Shown here: positions 28,477 to 36,430 of the stretch, in pieces
How positions within the stretch are numbered: the stretch's first letter is position 1
Layout of the letters: each line of letters begins with the position of its first letter
Made by a program: the position numbers and the translations under genes
Assembly: GCA_002070095.1 (NCBI GenBank)
Contig: MWCR01000001.1
Location: forward strand, 62,001 to 126,000
Direction of reading: 5' to 3'
Length of the DNA stretch: 64,000 nt
DNA from: Parcubacteria group bacterium ADurb.Bin192
GTDB lineage: Bacteria; Patescibacteriota; Patescibacteriia; 2-12-FULL-60-25
The notes under the pieces: model-generated
Databases searched by the model: none
Told to the model about the DNA's origin: nothing
What the model saw: only the letters and a program-made list of their open reading frames with translations

Positions 28477-28899
28477 ATGAACACCCAAAAAAAAAGGCGA
28501 CCCGCCAGCGTCATAAGCTTGCACCGCGCTTACTGCGATATCTGCAGACGAGCCATGAAGCCGGGCCGGGAAAGCGCGCAGGGAATCGGCGCCCGAGTGC
28601 ATCGGGCCTGCCTGCAAAAAAGCACGCGCCGGCAGTTGAACGAATCCAAGTGCCACGACCTGTGGCTGGAAGCATACTCCATGCTATGCCGAAAAGTGCC
28701 GGCCCCCCGCGAGTCGATAATCCCGCTGGCCTGCGAGTACATCGGGCGCATGTCTCTGGAAAATTATCTGGAGTTCGTAAGGCGCGCCTCTCTCATGGTC
28801 GCCCAGCAATCCCTGCCCGACGAGGTCAAAAGTGACCTGATCGAGCTGTTAGCAAGAGTCGAATCTGACATGATTCGGCTGATGGCGGAAGCAGACTAA
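28477..28899 (+). CDS. orphan CxxC protein (140 aa)
   Basis: The ATG at 28477 is preceded by GAGGTG; an upstream open extension is not supported. N-terminal basic region, then HRAYCDICRRAMKPG and VHRACLQKS, which could form a zinc-binding C..C..H..C site near residues 20-45. The rest is helical (IIPLACEYIGRMSLENYLEF). A TTGACA at 28391-28396 provides a likely -35 region. A terminator follows at once. Similar N-terminal metal sites occur in the orphan at 30216-30578. Confidence 0.65.
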   Translation: MNTQKKRRPASVISLHRAYCDICRRAMKPGRESAQGIGARVHRACLQKSTRRQLNESKCHDLWLEAYSMLCRKVPAPRESIIPLACEYIGRMSLENYLEFVRRASLMVAQQSLPDEVKSDLIELLARVESDMIRLMAEAD

Positions 28900-28902
28900 A
28901 AA

Positions 28903-28937
28903 GCCCCTCATCTGAAGGATGGGGGGCAATTTTATTT
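28903..28937 (+). terminator. terminator of the CxxC orphan
   Basis: GCCCCTCATC pairs with GATGGGGGGC (one mismatch), then AATTTTATTT. Confidence 0.7.
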
Positions 28938-28946
28938 ATTTGACTG

Positions 28947-29717
28947 TTAGGCCGCTTGGCTTAAAGTGGGCGGTTCTTTTTCGGCCGCGGATCTGATGGT
29001 ACCGCCAACTTTTTCAGCTTCCGCTATCTCGTTTAACCGGGCTTCCACCTCAAACCATTCTTCGGGCACTTCAATTTTAAAGGGAGCGGCACCCGGCTCT
29101 GACTTGGCAATGCCATATTGCTCGACATCAAGCTGATCTTCAACTTTTTGTTTTACATTTTCCACCAATTGTTTAAGCGAATTCAGCTCTTCCAAAGCAC
29201 CCGGCTTGACCAACAATTCATCGATCTTTTTCAGCCAATCAGTCACCCGCGAATGCATCTGATCATACTCCATGTAACCTTTATTCAAATCGCGCAGTGT
29301 CGGCATTTTTTCTAAGGCGGCCGCTTCATCTCTGGCTATGGTTTCACCGGTCTTAAAAGTTACCGCTTTTTCAGCCTGCAGTTCCATGGTCTCTTCTGTT
29401 TTAAAAGTAGGGGCCTTGGCAGCCAAAGCCTCTTGCTCCAGTTCAATGGTTTTGTCGGTTTTAAAGGTTTGAGCCTCTTGGTCAACCGCTTCCGGCATTT
29501 CCGAAATAATATCTTCAGGACCCAAGGCGACTGGCGGTTCTTCAACCAACTCTTCAGCCTGATCAGTTAAATCCGGCAAGGCGTTGAACTGTTTGGTCTG
29601 CTCGGTTTGCAGAGTAGGAGCGTCCAAAGTCGGAGACTCCAAGGTTTCAGCTTCTTTGAGCTCGGTCTTCTGGGGAGCAACCATGCCCCTCAAAGTCGCG
29701 AAAAATTTTTCCATCAT
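28947..29717 (-). CDS. hypothetical acidic protein with TFKT repeats (256 aa)
   Basis: Residues 25-130 are acidic and low-complexity, with spaced Thr motifs: TLESPTLDAPTLQTEQT, QTFKTDKTIELEQ, PTFKTEETMELQ and VTFKTGETIARD. The C-terminal half is helical (MHSRVTDWLKKIDELL). No signal or membrane segment. Regular TxxT motifs could be kinase substrates or FHA-binding sites, but this is inference. The neighbour 29752-30057 is also acidic and proline-rich. Confidence 0.6.
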   Translation of the reverse strand: MMEKFFATLRGMVAPQKTELKEAETLESPTLDAPTLQTEQTKQFNALPDLTDQAEELVEEPPVALGPEDIISEMPEAVDQEAQTFKTDKTIELEQEALAAKAPTFKTEETMELQAEKAVTFKTGETIARDEAAALEKMPTLRDLNKGYMEYDQMHSRVTDWLKKIDELLVKPGALEELNSLKQLVENVKQKVEDQLDVEQYGIAKSEPGAAPFKIEVPEEWFEVEARLNEIAEAEKVGGTIRSAAEKEPPTLSQAA

Positions 29718-29751
29718 AAATTTATTCGGTTAATTTAAAAACCGGAATGTG

Positions 29752-30057
29752 TTATTCCGGTGTATTTTTTAACGTTGGTTCATCTTCATCCGGCTTGCCC
29801 GGATACCATGATTCTTTCAGCTCTTCTTCCATAGCCTCCCGCCTCTGCGGATCTTCCAAACTCGGCTCTTGAGCCATAACCCCGGTAACAGCTTCTTCAG
29901 AAGACATGGCTTGCGGACCATCCCATTCTTCAATCAATTTACGCTCAAATTCTTTAGCCTCTTCAGGCGGGACTTCGTGGGTTGGTTCCACCGGTTTAAC
30001 ATGGGTCGGTGAATCCATGGGACTTGGAACTTCAGGACCTTCACCAAAATTTGGCAT
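29752..30057 (-). CDS. hypothetical acidic proline-rich protein (101 aa)
   Basis: Glu/Pro-rich and probably unstructured (FGEGPEVPSPMDSPTHVKP, later EDPQRREAMEEELKESWYPG). No homolog is recognised. It precedes 28947-29717 by 34 nt on the same strand and may share its transcript. A TATAAT lies 14 nt upstream of the ATG. Confidence 0.55.
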   Translation of the reverse strand: MPNFGEGPEVPSPMDSPTHVKPVEPTHEVPPEEAKEFERKLIEEWDGPQAMSSEEAVTGVMAQEPSLEDPQRREAMEEELKESWYPGKPDEDEPTLKNTPE

Positions 30058-30137
30058 ATTTAAGACAAATTATTATAATTATTGTGTTAATCATAGCATA
30101 AAAACAGGCTTTTGTAAAGCCAAAGAACCATCATGGC

Positions 30138-30166
30138 TTGACAAACCGGCCTAATCTTGCCATGCT
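30138..30166 (+). promoter_or_regulatory. promoter of the 120-aa zinc-binding orphan
   Basis: TTGACA (30138-30143), a 17-nt spacer, CATGCT (30161-30166). Confidence 0.55.
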
Positions 30167-30215
30167 GTTTAATCGCTCGGGCTGGACCGAGCCCGCCACA
30201 GAAAGCAGGTAACAC

Positions 30216-30578
30216 ATGGCACGTCCGACCATTCTCGGTAGTTGCGATTATTGCGCCAAGCCGGTCGTTCGGTACCAGGGCGGCAAGTTCTCTGATGGCC
30301 GCTGTTACCACTTCGACTGTCACAACCGGATCCTGAAGCAAGCGTTCCAGCCAATGGAGCTGGCCAAGCTGGTATTGGAGATTGAAAGCTTGGTCTTGGT
30401 CAAACCGGATCTCGCCTCTTTCTACAGCACCAACTTTCCGAACAGCTTCACGCCCGATGCCATCAGCCAATTGATCGAACAACTGATTGAGCACCCGGAG
30501 GCGCGGGATCGGAGCCTGCTGGCCAGCCTCAAAGAAATGCAAAGCAGAGCCCAAAAGCTCTGCTCGTCCCAGAACTAA
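30216..30578 (+). CDS. orphan zinc-finger-like protein (120 aa)
   Basis: N-terminal GSCDYCAKPVVRYQGG ... GRCYHFDCHNRIL has Cys and His spaced for one zinc site (residues 10-40). The rest is helical (LAKLVLEIESLVLV, then ISQLIEQLIEHPEAR). The role is unknown; the N-terminal part resembles the orphan at 28477-28899. It has its own promoter and a terminator just after the stop. The ribosome-binding site is weak (AGCAGGT). Confidence 0.65.
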   Translation: MARPTILGSCDYCAKPVVRYQGGKFSDGRCYHFDCHNRILKQAFQPMELAKLVLEIESLVLVKPDLASFYSTNFPNSFTPDAISQLIEQLIEHPEARDRSLLASLKEMQSRAQKLCSSQN

Positions 30579-30599
30579 ACTGGGTTTCTTTTTTTATAG
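30571..30599 (+). terminator. terminator of the zinc-finger orphan
   Basis: CCCAG-AACTAAA-CTGGG followed by TTTCTTTTTTT; a second hairpin (GCAGAGC/GCTCTGC) lies just upstream within the gene end. Confidence 0.8.
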
Positions 30600-31406
30600 G
30601 TCAGACCAATCGCCTAAGGCTGGCGGTATATCCTTGGTTTTTCCCGACTCGATATCAACTTCTTTCAATGTTTCAGGATTTGATTTTTCTTCTACCAGAC
30701 GATCAATGTCTTGCAAAAGAAATTTCAAATTCTTTTTTAAAATCAATAAGTTGCCTTCCGCGTCTCCCAAACCATGCGCCGATCGTATACTACTAAACTG
30801 CTGAATCGCATCCGCATGGTAATTCGTCAGCCTATCATGCAAATCATGGCATTCTTCCAAAACTTTGACATAAGTTTCTTTCTGCTTATCCGACTCGGCA
30901 TTTTTTAACAGGCCACTATACTCTTCCTCCAGACTCTGCAAATCTATCTTGGCCGAAGCCAGAAGATCCATGGCTTCTTTTTCTTCCAAAACTTCGTAAT
31001 CATTTTTTGATTCAAGATCTGACGCATCTGACTTTAAGGTTGGAACTATTTCTTCGGCCAAGCGATAAACCCTGTCGCGCAAGACTTGAGCTATGGCCGG
31101 CGGTATATCCAAGACCTGCGTCAAAGCCTCAATTTGTTCTTTGCTGTCCGCGCCATAATACTCCACAAAGGCTTTGGATTTAAAATTTTCAAGCACATTT
31201 TTTTCAGCCTCATCTTTTGATTCATGCTTTTCGTATCCACCCTTGGCAAAACCTCTTAACAAGTTCAGTTGATTGATAAATTCTCCTGAATTTTTGGTAA
31301 AAACTTCGAGCTGGCGCTTTACCGATTCGTCGTAAGCTTCCTGTATTTCGTCTTTGGAAGGGCGCAGAGTTCGCCTTTCGGACGACGCATTTTCAAAACT
31401 AAGCAT
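30594..31406 (-). CDS. hypothetical coiled-coil protein (270 aa)
   Basis: Highly charged and helical throughout; residues 130-240 are probable coiled coil (SLEEEYSGLLKNAESDKQKE and ILKKNLKFLLQDIDRL). No signal or membrane segment. It lies 16 nt downstream of the dCMP deaminase gene. A TATAAA box ends 5 nt before its ATG, so it may have its own leaderless transcript. Function unknown. Confidence 0.6.
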   Translation of the reverse strand: MLSFENASSERRTLRPSKDEIQEAYDESVKRQLEVFTKNSGEFINQLNLLRGFAKGGYEKHESKDEAEKNVLENFKSKAFVEYYGADSKEQIEALTQVLDIPPAIAQVLRDRVYRLAEEIVPTLKSDASDLESKNDYEVLEEKEAMDLLASAKIDLQSLEEEYSGLLKNAESDKQKETYVKVLEECHDLHDRLTNYHADAIQQFSSIRSAHGLGDAEGNLLILKKNLKFLLQDIDRLVEEKSNPETLKEVDIESGKTKDIPPALGDWSDL

Positions 31407-31422
31407 ATGAATTTATAAATAA

Positions 31423-31920
31423 TTATTGATTTTCATATTGTTCCACCTCGGGCGTCACCACCACCAATTCAATACCGGCTTCCTGAAACAAACGCCTGGT
31501 TTCGCTGGCCGCGTGGTATTGCTTTTCGCAAACCACACGCTTGATGCCCGCGTTGATAATAGCCTTGGCGCAAGTATAACATGGCTCAAACTTGCCATAC
31601 AAAGTGGCCCCGTCAATAGCCACTCCATAGCGCGCGGCGTTGCAAATGGCGTTGATCTCACCGTGCGAAGTGCGGATGCAATGCTGGCTGACAGAGCCGT
31701 CTTCATGGATGACCTTATTCATCTCATGGCCCACCTCATCGCAATGGGGCATGCCTATGGGAGAACCCACATAACCAGTGGCCAAGATTCTTTTATCTCT
31801 CACCAGGACCACACCTATGCGCCCGCGGTCGCACGTGCCCCGCTTGCCCACCACACGGGCAATCTCCAAAAAATATTCGTCCGTGGAAGGACGGTTTTCC
31901 GGCAATGATTGTTCATTCAT
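31423..31920 (-). CDS. deoxycytidylate (dCMP) deaminase family protein
   Basis: 165 aa. Zinc deaminase motifs are complete: HGEINAICNAA (HxE) and FEPCYTCAKAIINAGI (PCxxC). The N-terminus (ARVVGKRGTCDRGRIGVVLVRDKRILATGYVGSP) is typical of the ComEB/dCMP deaminase group. It converts dCMP to dUMP, feeding thymidylate synthesis. The -10 TATGAT at 31927-31932 ends 6 nt before the ATG, predicting leaderless mRNA. It is separated from rpsR by a terminator. Confidence 0.9.
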   Translation of the reverse strand: MNEQSLPENRPSTDEYFLEIARVVGKRGTCDRGRIGVVLVRDKRILATGYVGSPIGMPHCDEVGHEMNKVIHEDGSVSQHCIRTSHGEINAICNAARYGVAIDGATLYGKFEPCYTCAKAIINAGIKRVVCEKQYHAASETRRLFQEAGIELVVVTPEVEQYENQ

Positions 31921-31950
31921 ATGTTAATCATATAACCACACGCGCAAAAT

Positions 31951-31985
31951 TAAAAAAAGACACTCTTTATCAGAGCGTCTTTTTT
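31951..31985 (-). terminator. terminator of rpsF-ssb-rpsR
   Basis: On the minus strand AAAAAAGACGCTC-TGATAAA-GAGTGTCTTTTTT, a near-perfect stem. Confidence 0.85.
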
Positions 31986-31987
31986 CT

Positions 31988-32203
31988 TTATCTGACCACA
32001 AAGGGCAGAAGGGCCATGAAACGCGAACGCTTAATGGCGGTTGACAGTTTTCTTTGGTGCCAGCTGCACACACCGGAACGCTTGCGGGCCACGATCTTGC
32101 CGAATGAAGACAGATAGCGGCGCAAAGTATTGGTATCCTTGTAATTTATGTGCGTGACGTTGGCGTGACAAAACTGACAGATATGAGGAGTTTTCTTTTT
32201 CAT
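31988..32203 (-). CDS. rpsR: ribosomal protein bS18
   Basis: 71 aa. Family signature INYKDTNTLRRYLSSFGKIV and RKRSGVCSWHQRKLSTAIKRSR. Two Cys with a nearby His at the N-terminus (HICQFCHANV) suggest a zinc site, as in many bS18. Last gene of rpsF-ssb-rpsR (11-nt gap to ssb). S18 binds S6 on the 30S platform. No Shine-Dalgarno site. Confidence 0.95.
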   Translation of the reverse strand: MKKKTPHICQFCHANVTHINYKDTNTLRRYLSSFGKIVARKRSGVCSWHQRKLSTAIKRSRFMALLPFVVR

Positions 32204-32214
32204 AAGATGGTTGT

Positions 32215-32652
32215 TTAAAATGGAATGTCTTCAATCCTAATCTCTTGGTCTCCAACACCCGGATCCATGGCCGGTTCAGATGCTTTATTGGATGAGGCGG
32301 GCATGGGTGATCCCTGACCGGCCTTATCCAGCATAATCATGTTGTCGGCAATAATCTCGGTACGTTGTCTTTTTTGACCATCCGGAGTCTCCCAATCTCT
32401 GGTCTGCAGACGGCCTTCAACAAAAACCTTGCGTCCTTTGGACAGATATTGCGAACAAATCTCGGCCAATTTGCCCCAGGCCACAATGGAATGGTACTCG
32501 GTTTTTTCTTGTTTTTGACCGGCCGCGTCCACCCATTGGGAAGAAGTGGCTACCGCAAAATTGGTTACGCTTTGCCCGCTCGAAGTGTTGCGCAGTTCAG
32601 GATCGCGGGTGAGGTTGCCGATGATGGTGGCGCGATTAAGACTCATGGACAT
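32215..32652 (-). CDS. ssb: single-stranded DNA-binding protein SSB
   Basis: 145 aa. OB fold with NRATIIGNLTRDPELR, TEYHSIVAWGKLAEIC and GRKVFVEGRLQTRDW. A short flexible linker leads to the acidic tail ending in EDIPF, which recruits repair proteins. Located between rpsF and rpsR as in most bacteria. Start at ATG 32652; an alternative Met lies two codons later. Confidence 0.95.
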   Translation of the reverse strand: MSMSLNRATIIGNLTRDPELRNTSSGQSVTNFAVATSSQWVDAAGQKQEKTEYHSIVAWGKLAEICSQYLSKGRKVFVEGRLQTRDWETPDGQKRQRTEIIADNMIMLDKAGQGSPMPASSNKASEPAMDPGVGDQEIRIEDIPF

Positions 32653-32760
32653 ACTTTAAAGTTTAATTATCAATTATCAATATTCAATATACAATCAATC
32701 GACGCTTGAAGACAAATACTTTGTAATAATGAATATTGGTAGCTTAAGATTGAATGTTGA

Positions 32761-33333
32761 TTATTTGGTCTCTTCGCTTAAAGCGGCGTCTATCTTTTTA
32801 TCCAGTTCGTCGGCGCTGATTTTTAAGACCTCGTCTTCCTTGCCCGAGACCTTATCGGAAACCGTCTCATCAACTTCATCATCTTCTTTGGATTCATCGT
32901 CTTTGGCATCTTCCAATTCGGCGGCCGCTTTTACGTCGTCGGCGGCTTTACTCTTATCCGTATCAGACTTGCGGCGTTTGCCAGTACCAGCTGAACCGTC
33001 CACTACCACCTCTTGGAATTGCACCAAATTAAATTCTTGACCGCCGGCTTCGTCGGCGCGCAGAATCAAATGACGCAAAACCTTCTCGTGAATGCGCAGA
33101 GCTTCGTTAATCTTGGCCACGTCAGCCGGTTCGGCTTCCAGGTAGACCAAAACATAATGACCATGTCTGACTTTTTTAATTAAATAAGTGAGACGAAATT
33201 TGCCCAAACGTCGGCTCTCTTTGGGTACACCGCCATAGCGCTGAATCAACGCCTGAATGTCGGTTTCCACCTGACTGACTTCGTCGTCCGTCAAAGTGGC
33301 GGGAATGATGTAGAGTAACTCGTAGAGTCTCAT
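32761..33333 (-). CDS. rpsF: ribosomal protein bS6 with long acidic tail
   Basis: 190 aa, against about 95-135 in most bacteria. The S6 domain occupies residues 1-110 (MRLYELLYIIPATLTDDEV, LIKKVRHGHYVLVYLE, KINEALRIHEKVLRHLILR). Residues 115-190 are a Lys/Asp/Glu-rich extension. ATG at 33333 begins the conserved domain; the frame continues upstream but that is leader. A promoter at 33435-33463 gives a leader of about 95 nt with a hairpin (33347-33361), a possible S6:S18 autoregulatory site. Confidence 0.93.
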   Translation of the reverse strand: MRLYELLYIIPATLTDDEVSQVETDIQALIQRYGGVPKESRRLGKFRLTYLIKKVRHGHYVLVYLEAEPADVAKINEALRIHEKVLRHLILRADEAGGQEFNLVQFQEVVVDGSAGTGKRRKSDTDKSKAADDVKAAAELEDAKDDESKEDDEVDETVSDKVSGKEDEVLKISADELDKKIDAALSEETK

Positions 33334-33434
33334 ACCGGCTTGCACGTCCGCTGTTCGCGGAAACTCTGACCACCTTCCGAAACACGAAAAATGGGGAGTC
33401 ACGGCCTGCAAGAAATATAATAATTATGGCCTAT

Positions 33435-33463
33435 ACCATAGTGGATCCGGCCCAAAACGTCAA
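33435..33463 (-). promoter_or_regulatory. promoter of rpsF-ssb-rpsR
   Basis: On the minus strand TTGACG (33458-33463), a 17-nt spacer and TATGGT (33435-33440). Confidence 0.6.
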
Positions 33464-33485
33464 GATTCGGGCCTGTTTTAGGGAT

Positions 33486-33522
33486 AAAAAATGACCCTCG
33501 GATCAGAACGATCGCGAGGGTC
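33486..33522 (-). terminator. terminator of the 898-aa coiled-coil gene
   Basis: On the minus strand GACCCTCG ... CGAGGGTC (8-bp stem) followed by ATTTTTTATC. Confidence 0.8.
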
Positions 33523-33557
33523 TTGAGAAAGCGCTGAATCGGACATCAGCGCTCGGG

Positions 33558-36254
33558 TCACTTGTCATTGCCGGCTTTGGGCTTCGGCACATCCGAATCA
33601 GACTCCGGCCGGGGCAAGGGCCGGCGCGAATCCGGCCGTATGGTTTCCGGAATCCGCGGAGAGCCTCCGGCATAGCTGACATACGGAACCAGCGGCAGAG
33701 ATGGACGGCCTTCGCCGCTGCCGAAATCCCTAGACATGGGTTCCGCTTCATCCGGGTCAAAATCAGCGCCGACCACCAGTCTGTAGGCCTGCATGACCTT
33801 TTCTTTCAGCTGGCGCTGTTTGTCCAGCTCTTGGGCGAGCTTGGATGCCTCCCGATTACGCGCTTCAGCCAGATCCACGACCTGGCTCAAAACGTCCACG
33901 GGCGCCGCGTCCTCGGCAATGTCGGGGTTGCCGCCCAGGAGCACCACCAGCTGGGGCACCGTGGCATGGAAAGCTTCCACGATCGGCTGATCCTTGGACG
34001 GGCTGGGAGCGACACGCATGCGCTCGTTCAACCCGTCGATCAGGAACTCCAGATCTACCAGACGATCCGTGTAGCGCGTGAAGACCTCACCGGCCTCCAC
34101 GTCCAGCTCACGGATGGTCAAGCGGTCGGCTCCCAATTCAGCCAGTTCTCGCTCCTTGGCCCGAAGCTCTTCTTGAGCTTGTGCCAACTCGGCATGCGTG
34201 GCCGAAATCTTGCGTTCCAGCCCGGCACGATTTTCGAGCGCGTATTCGTCGTCTTCGCCCTTGGGGGGGTCCAGACGCGCAAGCGTGCGCTCGTAAACCG
34301 CCAAATTGTTCTTGAGGTCGGATACACGGCGCAAAACCGTGATCCAAGACAGCAGTTGATCGTGAATCTGATTCACGGTCTCCTTGGTCGCTTGAAGCAC
34401 GGGGGCTGCGGGATTCTCAGTGGTGGGGCTAACGGGACTCTCAGTGGTGGGGCTACTGGGCGTGTTGTCATTGGCGCTCTTAAGCGCCTTTTCCAGCTCT
34501 TCGTTGCGAGCCTGGAGATCCGAGATCTGATCGTCTCGGTCGGCCAAGTGACGGACGAATTCCTCATCCGCTATCTTGGCTTGCGCGTCCAGCTCTTGAG
34601 CCAAATCATGAGCCTGCTTGGCAAACTCATGAGCCTTGCGCAGTTCCTCCCGAAGCTCACGCACAGACGACCCTTCTTCCAGGTCCGTCACGCGCTCCTC
34701 CAGCTCTTGAATGCGCTCGGCCTTGATTTCAATCTCGACCGCGGCTTCCTGGAGCCGCACATCCTGGGCTCCGTTCTCGGCCAGGAGCCGCTTGACTTCC
34801 GACTCCAACGCCCCTTTCTCAATCAGCAGACTCTTGACCTGCTGTTTGAGATCGTCCAGCCCGGATTCGGTGTGAGCCATGTCAGCTGATACGGCGCCCA
34901 ACCCGTTCAAGGTATTGGAGCGCCTGTTCAGTTCATCTTGCAGTTGATTGGCACGCATACTCACAGCCTGCTTTTCAGCAGACTCGCGTCCCATCAGCTC
35001 TCGAAGACGCTGATTTTCAGCCGCCAAGCCGGAGTTTTCCGACTCCAAGTACTTGTTGGCCGCCAACAGCTTCTGGTTGTCGCTGTCCGTGGCTACGTAG
35101 AGATTGCGTGAATCAGCCAGCTCACGATTCTTGCGAGCCAGTTCTTCGCGCACGGACGTGTTCTCGGCCTTGAGCTCTTCCAACTTCTTCTTGGCCGCGG
35201 AGCGTTCATCTTCGATGACCTGGCGGTCTTTTTCGACCTGACGATTGAGTTGGCGCTCAGCCTTCAGCAGAGCCTCTTCCAGCTCCCGGATGCGCTGGTT
35301 GTTGGGCGGCGAGGTCGGCTGACTACGCTCCTTCTGGAGCTGGTCCCTCAACTTCCGGCTCGCCTTGGTGGTGCGTACCAGCAAGTAGAACAAGAAAGCC
35401 GCGGCCAAGAGCATGATACCGGTCACCACAAACCAGAAGGTTTTGTGGTTACGTTCACGCTCGAGTGCCTGCGAAGCCTGCTGTTCCTTGAGGCGCAAAC
35501 CATCAACCAACGATTGAGACTCGCGCAGACGGCTCTCCAGCTCCGCTTTGGAAGCGGCAGATTCAGAAGTCTCCTTGGCCGGTTCCGCGGTTTCCGTATC
35601 CGGAGATGAAGTCGTGTCATCTTGAGAAGGTGAAATCACCACGCCCGCGCCGATGAGATCATAATTCTGATCGCACCGTTTCAAAGCTACATCAACCGGA
35701 TTCGAACCCTCCACTGTGCTTAAGGCCGCACAAGCCACCTGTGCCAATTCTATGACACGCTGTTCATTGGTCAACATGGGCTTCTGCGGGATCTTAATCG
35801 TAGCTCGCCAGCCATTGCTGGGCACGGCAAAGTAATTGACCACGCCGGTTTTACAGAAGGCCTTCTCGACCTCATCCGCGAACTCAGGGGGGTTCTTATC
35901 GTGAGTAGTCACGCAGCCGCGCAACACGGTAGGACGGAGTCCCTGGTTGGCCGCGTAGACACTGCGCAACCACTCTTGCATGGACAAACGCTCACCATCC
36001 AATCCCACGATGGGAAACTGATGATAGGCATCGCGCAATTCGCAACGCCTTTCGTGAGCACAGCCCTTGTAGCTGGTGATGGTGATCAGAGCGAAGTGTT
36101 TGCCCTCAATCTCCGCTTGGCTGTCCAAGACCCCCACACACGGCTTGTCGCAGGTGTGGGGTTCGATCACCTCTTGCGCCCATGCCTTGGCAGACACGAG
36201 CAAGATGACCAGCATGACGATGAACGTGCCTGCTTTTTTGTAGAGGTGTACCAT
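33558..36254 (-). CDS. large membrane coiled-coil protein (898 aa)
   Basis: A signal peptide (residues 1-26, ending AKAWAQ) and an extracytoplasmic Cys-containing domain (30-225) are followed by a Thr/Ser-rich hinge. A membrane helix sits near 275-297 (FWFVVTGIMLLAAAFLFYLLV). A cytoplasmic coiled coil runs from about 300 to 615 and again 690-740, separated by a Thr/Pro-rich linker with two copies of SPTTE(S/N)P. A Pro/Asp-rich tail ends it. The layout recalls structural or division-linked scaffolds, but no family is recognised. GGAGG precedes the ATG. G+C-rich orphan class, monocistronic. Confidence 0.75.
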   Translation of the reverse strand: MVHLYKKAGTFIVMLVILLVSAKAWAQEVIEPHTCDKPCVGVLDSQAEIEGKHFALITITSYKGCAHERRCELRDAYHQFPIVGLDGERLSMQEWLRSVYAANQGLRPTVLRGCVTTHDKNPPEFADEVEKAFCKTGVVNYFAVPSNGWRATIKIPQKPMLTNEQRVIELAQVACAALSTVEGSNPVDVALKRCDQNYDLIGAGVVISPSQDDTTSSPDTETAEPAKETSESAASKAELESRLRESQSLVDGLRLKEQQASQALERERNHKTFWFVVTGIMLLAAAFLFYLLVRTTKASRKLRDQLQKERSQPTSPPNNQRIRELEEALLKAERQLNRQVEKDRQVIEDERSAAKKKLEELKAENTSVREELARKNRELADSRNLYVATDSDNQKLLAANKYLESENSGLAAENQRLRELMGRESAEKQAVSMRANQLQDELNRRSNTLNGLGAVSADMAHTESGLDDLKQQVKSLLIEKGALESEVKRLLAENGAQDVRLQEAAVEIEIKAERIQELEERVTDLEEGSSVRELREELRKAHEFAKQAHDLAQELDAQAKIADEEFVRHLADRDDQISDLQARNEELEKALKSANDNTPSSPTTESPVSPTTENPAAPVLQATKETVNQIHDQLLSWITVLRRVSDLKNNLAVYERTLARLDPPKGEDDEYALENRAGLERKISATHAELAQAQEELRAKERELAELGADRLTIRELDVEAGEVFTRYTDRLVDLEFLIDGLNERMRVAPSPSKDQPIVEAFHATVPQLVVLLGGNPDIAEDAAPVDVLSQVVDLAEARNREASKLAQELDKQRQLKEKVMQAYRLVVGADFDPDEAEPMSRDFGSGEGRPSLPLVPYVSYAGGSPRIPETIRPDSRRPLPRPESDSDVPKPKAGNDK

Positions 36255-36430
36255 TATCAGCCTCCGTTTCCGGCACCGGGCCGGGTTTGTACCTAGTTGT
36301 CGAAGTAACGATGTTACGCTGATTTTTCAGCGCAACTGACAGGCATAGCCCACCATATCTTAGCAGAAAAGTCAACTGACAGACTACGGCTGATTTGCTA
36401 TGATGACCCCAACCAAAAAGACTGCAAAAT

